64,000 nt of DNA from Pseudorhodobacter antarcticus (GCA_945860375.1 CAMAQR010000011.1:1-64000), one strand, 5' to 3'. Positions 52,876-62,070 are shown, counted from the first letter of the stretch. Notes: generated from the sequence alone by a model not told the origin. Made by a program: numbers and translations.

Positions 52876-54465
52876 ATGTCGAGTGAACTGAACCATCTGC
52901 TGGCCCGTGCGGCCAAGGGCTTGATGAGCCGCCGTGAATTTGTGGGCCGCGCCGGGGCGCTGGGCGTATCCGCAGCGATGGCGACGGCTTTGCTGTCCAC
53001 GGCGGCGCGTGCCGAAGAGCCCAAAAAAGGCGGTCTGCTGCGGGCAGGCATGCAGGGCGGCGAGTCGACCAACTCGCTGGACCCGGCGCTGGCGGCGTCG
53101 GAAGTGCCGTTTGCGGTCAACATGCTTTGGGGCGAAATGCTTTTGGACGTGAACGCCAAGGGCGAATTGGACTACCGCATTGCCGAGGAAATCAGCTCTT
53201 CGGCAGATGCGATGGAGTGGAAGTTCAAGATCCGCGCGGGCGTCGAATTCCACGATGGCAAGACCGTCACCGCCGATGATGTGATCGCCACGCTGAAGCG
53301 TCATACGGATGAAAAATCACAGTCAGGTGCCTTGGGCATCGTGCAGGGCATCACCGAGATGACCGCGACCGGCGATATGGTCACCTTGAAGCTGGCCGCC
53401 GGCAATGCCGACTTGCCGTTCCTGATGGCCGATTATCACCTTGTCATCCAGCCGGGCGGCGGCGTTGGGGCAGAGGCTGCGGGCATTGGTGCCGGGCCTT
53501 ACAAGGTTGTCGCCAACGAGCCGGGCGTGCGCCACACCTTTGCCAAGCATGCCAACTATTTCGACACCACCATGGGCCATGCCGATGAGGTCGAGATCAT
53601 CGTGATCAACGACAGCACCGCGCGCACCTCGGCTTTGCAGGCCGGTCAGGTTCATATGATCAACCGGGTTGACCCCAAGATCATCGATCTGCTGAAGGGC
53701 GCTCCGGGCATTTCGATCGAGCATGTGGCGGGCCGTGGCCATTATGTCTTCATCATACATTGCGACAAGGCACCGTTTGACAACAACGACTTGCGCACCG
53801 CCTTGAAGCTGTCGATCAACCGTCAGGAAATGGTCGACAAAATCCTCGGCGGCTATGGCACCATCGGCAACGACTTCCCGATCAACTCGGCCTATCCGAT
53901 GTTTGACGACACCATTCCGCAGCGGGAATACGACACGGCGGCGGCGGCAGAGGCCTATAAGAAATCGGGTCATGATGGCTCGCCCATCGTGTTGCAGGTT
54001 GCGGCAGGGGCCTTCCCGGGTGCGATTGAAGCGGCGCAATTGTTCGAGCAGTCGGCGAAGGCGGCAGGCATTCCGCTGGAACTGAAGCGCGAGCCCGACG
54101 ATGGCTATTGGTCGAACGTCTGGAATGTCGCGCCGTTCTGCGCGTCCTACTGGGGCGGGCGTCCGGTGCAGGATCAGATGTATTCCACCGCCTATCTGTC
54201 CACTGCCGACTGGAACGACACCAAGTTCAAGGACCCGGCCTTCGACGCCACGCTTATCGCCGCTCGTGCGGAACTGGACCCGGTCAAGCGCAAGGCGATG
54301 TATTCGGAACTGGCCACCAATCTGCGCGACAACGGCGGCCTGATCTGCCCGATGTTCAACGATTTCGTCGAGGCCAAGCGCGAAGAGGTTGGCGGCTGGC
54401 AGCCCGATCCGAATGGCGAGTTGATGAACGGCCGCGCACTTGCCAAGTGCTGGCTGAACGCCTGA
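52876..54465 (+). CDS. peptide/nickel-type ABC transporter substrate-binding protein, Tat-exported
   Basis: A 529-residue family 5 binding protein. The N-terminus carries a twin-arginine signal, SRREFVG with R19-R20, and a hydrophobic stretch ending AARAEE, so it is exported folded. The mature part has the family's LLRAGMQGGESTNSLDPAL, EISSSADAMEWKFKIRAGVEFHDGKTVTADDV and late GRPVQDQMYST. It probably binds a peptide or an organic cation/amide; ligand unknown. It starts the operon up to 58764. Confidence 0.88.
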   Translation: MSSELNHLLARAAKGLMSRREFVGRAGALGVSAAMATALLSTAARAEEPKKGGLLRAGMQGGESTNSLDPALAASEVPFAVNMLWGEMLLDVNAKGELDYRIAEEISSSADAMEWKFKIRAGVEFHDGKTVTADDVIATLKRHTDEKSQSGALGIVQGITEMTATGDMVTLKLAAGNADLPFLMADYHLVIQPGGGVGAEAAGIGAGPYKVVANEPGVRHTFAKHANYFDTTMGHADEVEIIVINDSTARTSALQAGQVHMINRVDPKIIDLLKGAPGISIEHVAGRGHYVFIIHCDKAPFDNNDLRTALKLSINRQEMVDKILGGYGTIGNDFPINSAYPMFDDTIPQREYDTAAAAEAYKKSGHDGSPIVLQVAAGAFPGAIEAAQLFEQSAKAAGIPLELKREPDDGYWSNVWNVAPFCASYWGGRPVQDQMYSTAYLSTADWNDTKFKDPAFDATLIAARAELDPVKRKAMYSELATNLRDNGGLICPMFNDFVEAKREEVGGWQPDPNGELMNGRALAKCWLNA

Positions 54466-54472
54466 TTGCGGG

Positions 54473-55432
54473 ATGCTGCATCCCGTCATAAAACTGGTGG
54501 CCCAGCGCATTGCGCTGGGCCTGCTTTTGCTGTTGGCAGTGTCGGCCCTGATCTTTTTCGGGGTTGAGGCGCTGCCGGGCGACACCGCCCAAGCCATGTT
54601 GGGCCAATCGGCGACGCCCGAGGCTTTGGCGAACCTGCGTGAAAAGATGGGGCTGAATGAGCCCTTGCTGGAGCGCTATTTCGGCTGGCTTTACGGGTTC
54701 ATCACGGGCGACATGGGCGTGGCCATGACCAACGGCATGGATATTGCCACATCTGTCGGCCAACGCTTTGGCAACACGATCTTTCTGGCCTTTTGGGCCG
54801 CCATCATCTCGGTGCCCTTGGCGATTTTGCTGGGCCTGCTCGCGGCGCGCTACAACGGGCGCTGGCCGGACAAGCTGATTTCCGGGGTAACTCTGGCCAC
54901 AATTTCGCTGCCGGAGTTCGTTGCGGGCTATATCGTTTTGTATTTTCTGGCGGTGCGCTGGCAACTTGTGCCCGCAATGTCGATGGTTTTTCCCGGCATG
55001 GGGGTGTTTGAGCGCCTGCATGCCGTCATCTTGCCGGTCATCGTTCTGGTGCTGGTGGTGTTGGCGCATATGATGCGGATGACGCGGGCGGCCATTCTGA
55101 ACGTGATGCAATCGGCCTATATCGAAACGGCGGAGTTGAAGGGTCTGTCGCCGCTGACGGTGATCTGGCGTCACGCCTTCCCGAACGCCATCGCGCCGGT
55201 GGTCAATGTGGTGATGCTGAACCTTGCCTATCTGGTGGTTGGCGTGGTGGTGGTTGAGGTGGTCTTTGTCTATCCCGGCATGGGGCAGTTTTTGGTCGAT
55301 CATGTCACCAAACGTGACCTTCCGGTGGTGCAGGCCTGCGGCATGATCTTTGCCGCCGTCTATATCGGGCTGAACATCCTGGCCGATGTGGTGTCGATTT
55401 TGGCCAACCCAAGACTGAGGCATCCGAAATGA
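54473..55432 (+). CDS. DppB-type ABC transporter permease
   Basis: A 319-residue inner-membrane permease. Six membrane helices with the first at about residues 9-30 (QRIALGLLLLLAVSALIFFGV). The cytoplasmic coupling loop is YIETAELKGLSPLTVIWRHAFPNAIAPVV, the EAA-type motif of DppB/OppB. It starts 7 bases after the binding-protein stop and shares 4 bp with the next permease. Confidence 0.88.
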   Translation: MLHPVIKLVAQRIALGLLLLLAVSALIFFGVEALPGDTAQAMLGQSATPEALANLREKMGLNEPLLERYFGWLYGFITGDMGVAMTNGMDIATSVGQRFGNTIFLAFWAAIISVPLAILLGLLAARYNGRWPDKLISGVTLATISLPEFVAGYIVLYFLAVRWQLVPAMSMVFPGMGVFERLHAVILPVIVLVLVVLAHMMRMTRAAILNVMQSAYIETAELKGLSPLTVIWRHAFPNAIAPVVNVVMLNLAYLVVGVVVVEVVFVYPGMGQFLVDHVTKRDLPVVQACGMIFAAVYIGLNILADVVSILANPRLRHPK

Positions 55433-56247
55433 CCCGCATCCCGATTTCCGCGCTGATCGGTCTTGTCCTGACCGGGGGCTTCTTCTTTGTCGCCATCTTC
55501 GCACAGTGGATTGCGCCCTATAAAATGGATGAGCTGGTCGGCGGCGTCTGGGATCCGATTTCGGCCACCCATTGGTTGGGCACTGATTCCATTGGCCGCG
55601 ACCTGCTGACCCGGATGATCTTTGGCGCGCAGGTGACCATTTTCGTTGCCACATGTTCCACCATCATCAGCTTTGTCACCGGCGCGGTTTTGGGCTTTCT
55701 GGCGGCCACGGCAGGCGGTTGGGTCGATCAGGCCCTGTCGCGCTTCATCGATCTGGTGATGGCGATCCCGACGCTGATCCTGTCACTGGTGATCCTGACG
55801 GCAGTCGATGTGACGATGTTCAATCTGATCATGGTGATGGGCCTGCTCGACGCGACGCGGGTGTTCCGCCTTTCCCGCGCGGTGGCGGTGGACATCACGG
55901 TGATGGATTATGTCGAGGCGGCGCGGTTGCGCGGTGAAAAACAGGGCTGGATCATCTTTTCGGAAATCCTGCCCAATGCGCTGTCGCCCTTGGTGGCCGA
56001 ACTGGGGCTGCGGTTCATCTTCGCGGTGCTGTTCATTTCCACCCTGTCCTTCCTTGGCCTTGGCGTGCAGCCGCCGTTGGCGGATTGGGGTGGGCTGGTC
56101 AAGGAAAACTCGGCGGGGCTGGTTTACGGCATTCCGGCCGCCTTGGCTCCGGCAATCGCGATTGCGGCGCTGGCAATTTCGGTGAATTTGGTGGCGGATT
56201 GGGTGCTGTCGCGCACCACCAGCCTGAAAGGCGGTCGCGGTGGCTGA
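55429..56247 (+). CDS. DppC-type ABC transporter permease
   Basis: A 272-residue inner-membrane permease with an N-terminal helix (residues 6-27) and the DppC-specific segment HWLGTDSIGRDLLTRMIFGA. The coupling loop is YVEAARLRGEKQGWIIFSEILPNALSPLV. It overlaps both neighbours (4 and 8 bp), so expression of the whole transporter is coupled. Confidence 0.88.
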   Translation: MTRIPISALIGLVLTGGFFFVAIFAQWIAPYKMDELVGGVWDPISATHWLGTDSIGRDLLTRMIFGAQVTIFVATCSTIISFVTGAVLGFLAATAGGWVDQALSRFIDLVMAIPTLILSLVILTAVDVTMFNLIMVMGLLDATRVFRLSRAVAVDITVMDYVEAARLRGEKQGWIIFSEILPNALSPLVAELGLRFIFAVLFISTLSFLGLGVQPPLADWGGLVKENSAGLVYGIPAALAPAIAIAALAISVNLVADWVLSRTTSLKGGRGG

Positions 56248-57871
56248 TCTGTTGGAAATCAAAGGTTTGCGGATTGAGGCCACCTCTTATCCGCCGGGTG
56301 AACCGCCGCGCGATGTGGTGCTGGTCGATGATGTGTCGGTGTCTGTTGCCAAGGGGCAGGTGCTGGGCCTGATCGGCGAGTCCGGTGCCGGAAAATCCAC
56401 CATCGGGCTGTCGGCCATGGCCTTTGGGCGCGGCGGCGTGCGGTTGACGGGCGGTCAGGTCATGCTGAACGGGCGCGACATTCGGTCTGCCGGCGCATCG
56501 ACCCTGCGCGCGCTGCGAGGCCGTGAAGTCACTTATGTCGCCCAATCCGCCGCCGCCGCCTTCAACCCGGCCAAACGGCTGATGGAACAGGTGATCGAAG
56601 CCACCCTGCACCACGGTTTGATGACAGCGGCCGAAGCAGAGGCGCGGGCCGTCGATCTGTTCGCCAAACTGGGCCTGCCCAACCCTGAAACCTTTGGCAG
56701 CCGCTATCCGCATCAGGTGTCCGGGGGTCAGTTGCAACGCGCGATGACGGCGATGGCGCTGTGCCCCAAGCCCGACCTTGTGATCTTTGACGAACCCACC
56801 ACAGCGCTGGATGTCACCACGCAGATTGACGTGCTGGTGGCGATCAAGGCGGCCATTCACGACACCGGAGTGGCGGCGTTGTACATCACCCACGATCTGG
56901 CCGTGGTGGCGCAGGTGGCCGACCACATCCTTGTGCTGCGCGGTGGCAGACAGGTCGAATACGGCTCCACCGATCAGATCATCAACGCGCCCCAGCAGGC
57001 CTATACGCAGGCGCTGGTCTCGGTCAGGTCCATCGACCACGTTGAGAAGCCCGGTGCAGCCCCGGTGCTGTCGGTTTCCAACATAACGGCGCGCTACAGC
57101 GGCACCAGTTTTGACGTGCTGAAAAACGTCAGTGTCGATCTGCCTGCCGGGCAAACCCTTGCAATTGTGGGGGAAAGCGGGTCGGGCAAATCCACGCTGG
57201 CCCGCGTGATCACCGGGCTTTTGCCCGCGTCGCAAGGCAGAATAACCTTCGCCGGTCGCACCCTGTCGCCCGCATTGTCTGGCCGTTCGCGCGATGATCT
57301 GCGCGAGGTGCAGATGATCTATCAGATGGCCGACACCGCGATGAACCCGCGCCAGACTGTCGGCACCATCATCGGGCGGCCCCTGGAGTTTTACTTCGGC
57401 CTGAAGGGCGAGGCCAAACGCCTTCGCGTGCAAGAGTTGCTGGAAGAGATCGAAATGGGTGCGGGGTTCATCGACCGCTATCCGGCCGAACTGTCGGGCG
57501 GGCAAAAACAGCGTGTCTGCATTGCCCGCGCCTTGGCCGCCAAGCCCAAGCTGATCATCTGCGATGAGGTGACATCGGCGCTCGACCCTCTTGTCGCCGA
57601 CGGCATCCTCAAGCTGCTGTTGAACCTGCAGGCCCGCGAAGGCGTGGCCTATCTGTTCATCACCCATGATCTGGCGACGGTGCGCGCGATTGCTGACAAG
57701 ATCGCGGTGATGTATCGCGGTGCCGTGGTGCGCTATGGTGGCAAAACCGACGTGCTGACGCCGCCCTTTGATGATTACACCGACTTGCTGCTGTCTTCGG
57801 TTCCAGAAATGAAACTGGGCTGGCTGGAACAGGTGCTGCACAGCCGCAAGATGGAAAGCGCAGGGAACTGA
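56240..57871 (+). CDS. DppD-DppF fused ABC transporter ATPase
   Basis: A 543-residue protein carrying both ATPase domains of a peptide-type importer in one chain. Walker A 1 is GESGAGKST at 46-54, signature VSGGQLQRAM, Walker B LVIFDEPTTALD. Walker A 2 is GESGSGKST at 311-319, signature LSGGQKQRV, Walker B LIICDEVTSALD. Both domains look active. Each ends with the oligopeptide-type extension. It is the last transporter gene and is followed by a repeat copy and the phosphodiesterase-like gene. Confidence 0.9.
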   Translation: MADLLEIKGLRIEATSYPPGEPPRDVVLVDDVSVSVAKGQVLGLIGESGAGKSTIGLSAMAFGRGGVRLTGGQVMLNGRDIRSAGASTLRALRGREVTYVAQSAAAAFNPAKRLMEQVIEATLHHGLMTAAEAEARAVDLFAKLGLPNPETFGSRYPHQVSGGQLQRAMTAMALCPKPDLVIFDEPTTALDVTTQIDVLVAIKAAIHDTGVAALYITHDLAVVAQVADHILVLRGGRQVEYGSTDQIINAPQQAYTQALVSVRSIDHVEKPGAAPVLSVSNITARYSGTSFDVLKNVSVDLPAGQTLAIVGESGSGKSTLARVITGLLPASQGRITFAGRTLSPALSGRSRDDLREVQMIYQMADTAMNPRQTVGTIIGRPLEFYFGLKGEAKRLRVQELLEEIEMGAGFIDRYPAELSGGQKQRVCIARALAAKPKLIICDEVTSALDPLVADGILKLLLNLQAREGVAYLFITHDLATVRAIADKIAVMYRGAVVRYGGKTDVLTPPFDDYTDLLLSSVPEMKLGWLEQVLHSRKMESAGN

Positions 57872-57872
57872 G

Positions 57873-57908
57873 CTTTCATCTTGGCCCAAATATCCCCGCC
57901 GGAGGCAA
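57873..57908 (-). repeat. dispersed repeat copy 8
   Basis: On the minus strand TTTGCCTCCGGCGGGGATAT then TTGGGCCAAGATGAAAG. It starts one base after the ATPase stop and ends 28 bases before the next ATG, in the orientation opposite to transcription. The first part, GCCTCCGGCGGGGAT, is shared exactly with the left arm at 48741. Confidence 0.7.
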
Positions 57909-57936
57909 AACCTCTGCGCCGGGACCGGAGTTCACC

Positions 57937-58764
57937 ATGCGCAAACTGCTGCTGATCCTGATTGACGGCGTCCCTTACCGCAACTGGCGCCGCCTGTTCG
58001 GCAACCTCGAAGGCTGGGTCGCCACGGGTGACGCCCGCGTCTGGCGGATGCGGGCGACCCTGCCCTCCACCAGTGCCAGTTGCTACGCCTCCATCCACAC
58101 CGGGGTGCCGCCGCAGGTGCACAGGGTCTGGGGGAATGAGGCGGCCTACCGTCTGACCCAACCGGATGTGTTTTCCGAACTGTCACGCGCGGGACGCAAG
58201 ACCGGGGCCGTGGCGCATAGTTTCTGGTCCGAACTTTTCAACCGCGCGCCTTTCGATCTGGTGCGCGACATCGAATATGATGAGGATGGCCCGATTTCCC
58301 ATGGCCGTTTCCACACCATGACCGGCTATGGCAACATCAATCAGATGACGCCTTCGGATGTCGATCTGTTCGCCACCCTGACCCGGCTGTGCGAATATAA
58401 ATCCATAGATTACGGCATGTTGCACTCATGCACGCTGGACAGCATGGGCCACCGGTTTTACCATGACTGCGAGGAAATGGACAACGCCTGCTACACCCTT
58501 GACGCGATGCTTGCCCCCTTTGTGCACCGCTGGCGCGATGCGGGGTATGAGGTGATCGTGACCGCAGATCACGGGCAGGACGCGCGTGGCCACCACGGCG
58601 GCACGGGCGAGTTGCAACGCGATTTCGCGTTCTATTACTTCGGCGATGCCCAGATGCCTGCCGCCGATGTCGTGCTGGACCAACTGGCTTTGGCCCCCTC
58701 GATCCTGTCACGGATGGGGGTTGCGGTGCCCGATAGCATGAAGGCCGCGCCGTTCATGCGGTAG
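57937..58764 (+). CDS. alkaline-phosphatase-fold phosphodiesterase/nucleotide pyrophosphatase-like protein
   Basis: A 275-residue metal-dependent hydrolase of the NPP/alkaline phosphatase superfamily. Metal ligands are D10 (ILIDGVPYR), the nucleophile region LPSTSAS (T45), DSMGHRFYHD, and TADHGQDARGHHGG. No signal peptide, so it acts in the cytoplasm. Being behind the ABC importer genes it probably cleaves a phospho-ester or phosphonate-like group of the imported compound; that is inference. ATG 57937 follows CCGGAG. Confidence 0.82.
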   Translation: MRKLLLILIDGVPYRNWRRLFGNLEGWVATGDARVWRMRATLPSTSASCYASIHTGVPPQVHRVWGNEAAYRLTQPDVFSELSRAGRKTGAVAHSFWSELFNRAPFDLVRDIEYDEDGPISHGRFHTMTGYGNINQMTPSDVDLFATLTRLCEYKSIDYGMLHSCTLDSMGHRFYHDCEEMDNACYTLDAMLAPFVHRWRDAGYEVIVTADHGQDARGHHGGTGELQRDFAFYYFGDAQMPAADVVLDQLALAPSILSRMGVAVPDSMKAAPFMR

Positions 58765-58769
58765 AGTGC

Positions 58770-59080
58770 AACCGCAGCTCGCGTTGGCAGTGCCTGTCTT
58801 GGATGTCCTTCCATCTGACCCAAATCGAAGGAAATCCACTCCAGCCCGACAGCCGCCGCGGCACCACGCCTGTGGCCATCAAAATACGGCCGCCCCATGA
58901 CATCGCGAAAACCAGCGCCAGATTGCCGCGCTGATCGCGCCACCCCAGCACGATCCTGCAAAGCCCGCCAAAGCACACCGGCACCGCCCGACAGGGCCAG
59001 CACGCAGCGTCAGGCAGGCCGGTAAACATCAGCAAAGGCAGCGCCACAGCACCCCCCCCAATGCCAGTGGTCAGCCCGCA
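58770..59080 (-). pseudogene. remnant of a TauE/SafE permease gene
   Basis: Minus-strand codons directly after the class II aldolase stop read GLTTGIGGGAVALPLLMFTG (to about 59000), the signature glycine block of TSUP permeases. Downstream the frame gives hydrophobic patches (LALVFAMSWGGRILMATGVV) but no second repeat and no start. It is far too short for a 250-residue permease. I read it as a decayed gene, possibly once co-transcribed with the aldolase. Confidence 0.45.
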
Positions 59081-59821
59081 TCAGGTTGCGTAATTGGGAC
59101 TTTCCTCGTCCAGCAGTGCCTTGATTTCGCGCAGATGGGCGGCGGCGAAACCTGGATAGGCCTCCCACTCCCGCGCCGTCTTTTCTGCAATCACATCGGG
59201 CAGCACGCGCAGCGCCTGTCCGGTTTGCAGGGCGCGAATGTAGGTTTCGGCGGCGCGTTCAAAATAGGTCAGGCGGTTGAAGGTGTCTGCCACCGTCGCC
59301 CCGATGATCAGCACGCCATGGTTGCCCATGATCATGGTGGTGATCTTCGGGTCCGCCAGAAGGGTTGCACAGCGCGCGCCTTCTTCTTCAAACGCCATGC
59401 CGCCGTAGTGGTCATCCACCACATGCCGATCGAAAAACATCGCCGAGTTCTGGTCAATCGCGGGCAGGCGGCTGTCGGCCAGACTGGCCAGAACCGTCGC
59501 GTGTATCGAATGCACATGCATCACGCAGCGCGCATGCGGCAGGGCGCGGTGAATGGTCCCGTGCAGCCCCCAGGCGGTTGGGTCGGGTGCATCCGGGCGC
59601 TGCAGGGTGGCCGGATCATGCGCGTCAATTTCCACCAGTGACGAGGCCGTGATCCGCGCAAAATGCCGCCCGTTCGGGTTGATCAGGAACTTCGAGCCAT
59701 CCTCATTCACCGCAAGGCTGAAGTGGTTCGCCACCGCCTCGTGCAGGTTCAGCTTGACGGTCCAGCGGAAGGCTGCGGCCATGTCGACGCGCTCGGCCCA
59801 GTGGGTGATATTGGCGGTCAC
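59081..59821 (-). CDS. class II aldolase/adducin family protein
   Basis: A 246-residue zinc aldolase-fold protein. Metal ligands are in RCVMHVHSIHATV and in MGNHGVLIIG. The motif NHFSLAVNEDGSKFLINPNG is the substrate-phosphate loop of the family. Related enzymes epimerise or cleave sugar phosphates or act on hydroxy acids. The start is taken as the GTG at 59821, which overlaps the hydrolase stop and has GGAG 6 bases upstream; an ATG at 59842 would add seven residues lying inside the previous gene. Confidence 0.83.
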   Translation of the reverse strand: MTANITHWAERVDMAAAFRWTVKLNLHEAVANHFSLAVNEDGSKFLINPNGRHFARITASSLVEIDAHDPATLQRPDAPDPTAWGLHGTIHRALPHARCVMHVHSIHATVLASLADSRLPAIDQNSAMFFDRHVVDDHYGGMAFEEEGARCATLLADPKITTMIMGNHGVLIIGATVADTFNRLTYFERAAETYIRALQTGQALRVLPDVIAEKTAREWEAYPGFAAAHLREIKALLDEESPNYAT

Positions 59822-60738
59822 GGTGTCTCCTGTTCGGGCCATTGCCCCTTGGAAAGTGTTGAAATCGCGTTACAAATCCGCGCGAATGACGCGGCGGCGC
59901 GGGGGGCGGAATGGCGGGCGCGCAGATAGCCATGCACCAGACCGGGTTCCACCCACGCCTGCGCCCGACCTCCGGCCGCAGTGATGGCTGCGGCATAATC
60001 GCGCGCATCATCGCACAAAGGATCACATTGCGCCCCGATTGCGGCAGTGGGTGGCAGGCCGGAAAAGTCGGTGTCCTGCAAAGGCGCAACCGTCGGATCA
60101 CCTGTCACTTCGCCACCGCCATGGCGGATGCCCGCGTAAAATTCGACATCTGCCAAGGTCAGCATCGGCGCATGGGCGTGGGTGATATAGCTGCCCCTGG
60201 AGCGGTCGCCGCCCAAGCCCGGATAGATCAGAACCTGCCCCAGAATGGCGACTTCATCCCCGCGCAATCCGTGGCAAACCGCCGCTGCCAGATTGGCCCC
60301 GGCCGAATCCCCCACCAGTATCAGCGGCCCGGCACTGGACTGCACCACCGCCATCACATCGTCATAGGCGGCTGGGTGCAGGTGTTCGGGCGACAAGCGA
60401 TAGTCCAGCGCCAGCACGCCCAGCCCCGTTTCCGCGCGAATATCGGCGCAGATGTCGTCGTGGCTGTGTAGACCGCCGACCACAAAGCCGCCGCCGTGCA
60501 GATAGATCACCAAGGGGGAGGCTCCGGGATAATGGCGGCAGGGCACCCCCGCCACCGTCTTGTCAACCGACAGTGTCTCCGGTGGTCGGCGGTGAAAAAT
60601 GCGGCACATTCCGTCATAGATTCCGCGTTGTTCGGCAATGGTCAGGCTGGCGGTGTCGGGCGGATAGGCCGCCTCCGTTGCCCGGATGAAACCCCAGGTC
60701 GCTGTGTCGATAAGGTTTTGGTAATCCGGGCCTGTCAT
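59818..60738 (-). CDS. alpha/beta hydrolase, carboxylesterase of the HSL family
   Basis: A 306-residue esterase. The oxyanion motif HGGGFVVGG, nucleophile GDSAGAN, and the acid/base region QCDPLCDDARDYA ... GLVHGYL are present. The start MTGPDYQNLI at 60738 has AGGA upstream. It is translated together with the class II aldolase. The pair may open and process an ester-linked compound, which is only inference. Substrate unknown. Confidence 0.83.
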   Translation of the reverse strand: MTGPDYQNLIDTATWGFIRATEAAYPPDTASLTIAEQRGIYDGMCRIFHRRPPETLSVDKTVAGVPCRHYPGASPLVIYLHGGGFVVGGLHSHDDICADIRAETGLGVLALDYRLSPEHLHPAAYDDVMAVVQSSAGPLILVGDSAGANLAAAVCHGLRGDEVAILGQVLIYPGLGGDRSRGSYITHAHAPMLTLADVEFYAGIRHGGGEVTGDPTVAPLQDTDFSGLPPTAAIGAQCDPLCDDARDYAAAITAAGGRAQAWVEPGLVHGYLRARHSAPRAAASFARICNAISTLSKGQWPEQETP

Positions 60739-60922
60739 GATCCTGCCTGTGGGGTCGAGGGATGATCCGATCATGGCGGCGCGAACTGCGCACTGCAATG
60801 ACAATCAGCCGCCACAATCGCTTTGTTAATGCCTGAAATTGCCCCCAATTTCGCCGCACCTGCCATGTAGTTTTTGGTGATGCGTTCGGTGCCAGCGCCC
60901 GCGTTCCACAGTGGAGACCAAG

Positions 60923-61354
60923 ATGCAGCTTGTCAGAGCCTTTGAACAAAGCAATGCCACGCAGGTGGGATTCGGCATCCGCGTGCTGCTTGTCACCTCG
61001 GTTGGCGACAATCCGGTGCGGAATAAACTGGCGGGCTTGGGCAGTTTGATTGAGACGACGGATGATCTGTTTCTGGGGCTGGAAGCCGCGATCAAGGATC
61101 CTGCAGGCTATGGCCTGTTCGTGATTGACTGCGACAGCATCGGCGGCTTTGACGCGGGCCGCCGCGCCATTGCGATGCTGGGCGACGCGGCAAGGCGCTT
61201 GCCAGTGATCTTGATCAGTCGGGAATGCCAACAGCAACAATTTCCCGAAGACCGGGGCACTGCGGTTGTGCTGCGCGCGCCCTTGTCGGCCGTGTCGATG
61301 CGTGTCGGCTTTGAACATGCGCTGCGTGACCGTTTGTCGATGCGCGCTGCGTAA
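60923..61354 (+). CDS. receiver-like (response-regulator fold) protein of unknown role
   Basis: A 143-residue protein with the alternating beta-alpha pattern of a receiver domain: IRVLLVTSV, GYGLFVIDCDSIGGFDAGRR and LPVILISRE. An Asp pair (DCD) lies where phosphorylation would occur, but the conserved lysine that follows is not seen (the segment is VVLRAPLSA). It has no output domain. It may be a single-domain or degenerate receiver. ATG 60923 follows GGAG; monocistronic, flanked by the csp gene. Confidence 0.6.
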   Translation: MQLVRAFEQSNATQVGFGIRVLLVTSVGDNPVRNKLAGLGSLIETTDDLFLGLEAAIKDPAGYGLFVIDCDSIGGFDAGRRAIAMLGDAARRLPVILISRECQQQQFPEDRGTAVVLRAPLSAVSMRVGFEHALRDRLSMRAA

Positions 61355-61414
61355 GTGTCAAAATCAAGAGGGCGGGCCAGACACGCGCCCTTTTGCCGTC
61401 GCGGCGTCAGCAGG

Positions 61415-61621
61415 TCAGGCCAAGGCCAGATTGCTTACCGATTCGCGACCATCCCGCCCGGCCTCGATATCGAACGTCACCGGCTGCCCGTCTTTCAAAG
61501 ACCGCAGACCCGCCCGTTCTAGCGCTGTGATGTGAACAAACACGTCTTTCTTGCCACCTTCCGGGGCGATAAAGCCGTAACCTTTGGCTTCATTGAACCA
61601 TTTCACGGTGCCCTTGGCCAT
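61415..61621 (-). CDS. cold-shock protein (CspA family)
   Basis: A 68-residue nucleic-acid-binding beta-barrel. RNP1 is KGYGFIAP and RNP2 DVFVHI. The start at 61621 gives MAKGTVKWFNEA and follows AAGGAG. It binds single-stranded RNA/DNA and can act as an RNA chaperone. Whether it is cold-induced cannot be told; no long leader of the cspA type is evident within the short upstream space. Confidence 0.95.
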   Translation of the reverse strand: MAKGTVKWFNEAKGYGFIAPEGGKKDVFVHITALERAGLRSLKDGQPVTFDIEAGRDGRESVSNLALA

Positions 61622-61785
61622 CGTGAAGTCTCCTTCAGCAATACCGCCCACGAGATTGCGACGGCCCGGCGCAGTCAACCAACACCGATTGCTGTGCCGA
61701 AAACGGAGACAGGGATCGAGTGGTCATAACAACGCCCGCCAAATATTGGATCAGTCGGTCTTTATTTCAAGAAAAAATTTCGGGG

Positions 61786-61986
61786 TCAGGCGCGCTCTGC
61801 CACCATCTTGGCTTGCGCGCGGCGCTTGGGCAAAAGCGCAAAGCCAAGCACCAGTGCCGAGGCCAAAGTGCCAAAGCCGGACCAAAGGCCAAGGGCAGCA
61901 ATCCAGCTGACGTTCAGGATCACAAGGCCGAAAAGCGCCGAGAAGAAGCCAACGCATCCCCCCGTCAGCACCGAAACAACAGCCAT
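61786..61986 (-). CDS. small two-helix membrane protein, 66 residues
   Basis: Starting at ATG 61986, with GGAGG 6 bases upstream, 66 codons encode MAVVSVLTGGCVGFFSALFG and a second hydrophobic stretch (IAALGLWSGFGTLASALVLGFAL) followed by a basic tail (PKRRAQAKMVAERA). That gives a helical hairpin in the inner membrane with both ends probably in the cytoplasm. Function unknown. It lies between csp and recR, same strand. Confidence 0.6.
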   Translation of the reverse strand: MAVVSVLTGGCVGFFSALFGLVILNVSWIAALGLWSGFGTLASALVLGFALLPKRRAQAKMVAERA

Positions 61987-62070
61987 GTGACCCTCCAACC
62001 CTTGGTCGGGCCAAGGTCACCGCCCATTCGGGCAGCATTGCGGCGCAAACGCGGTATGGTTGTGAACCGG

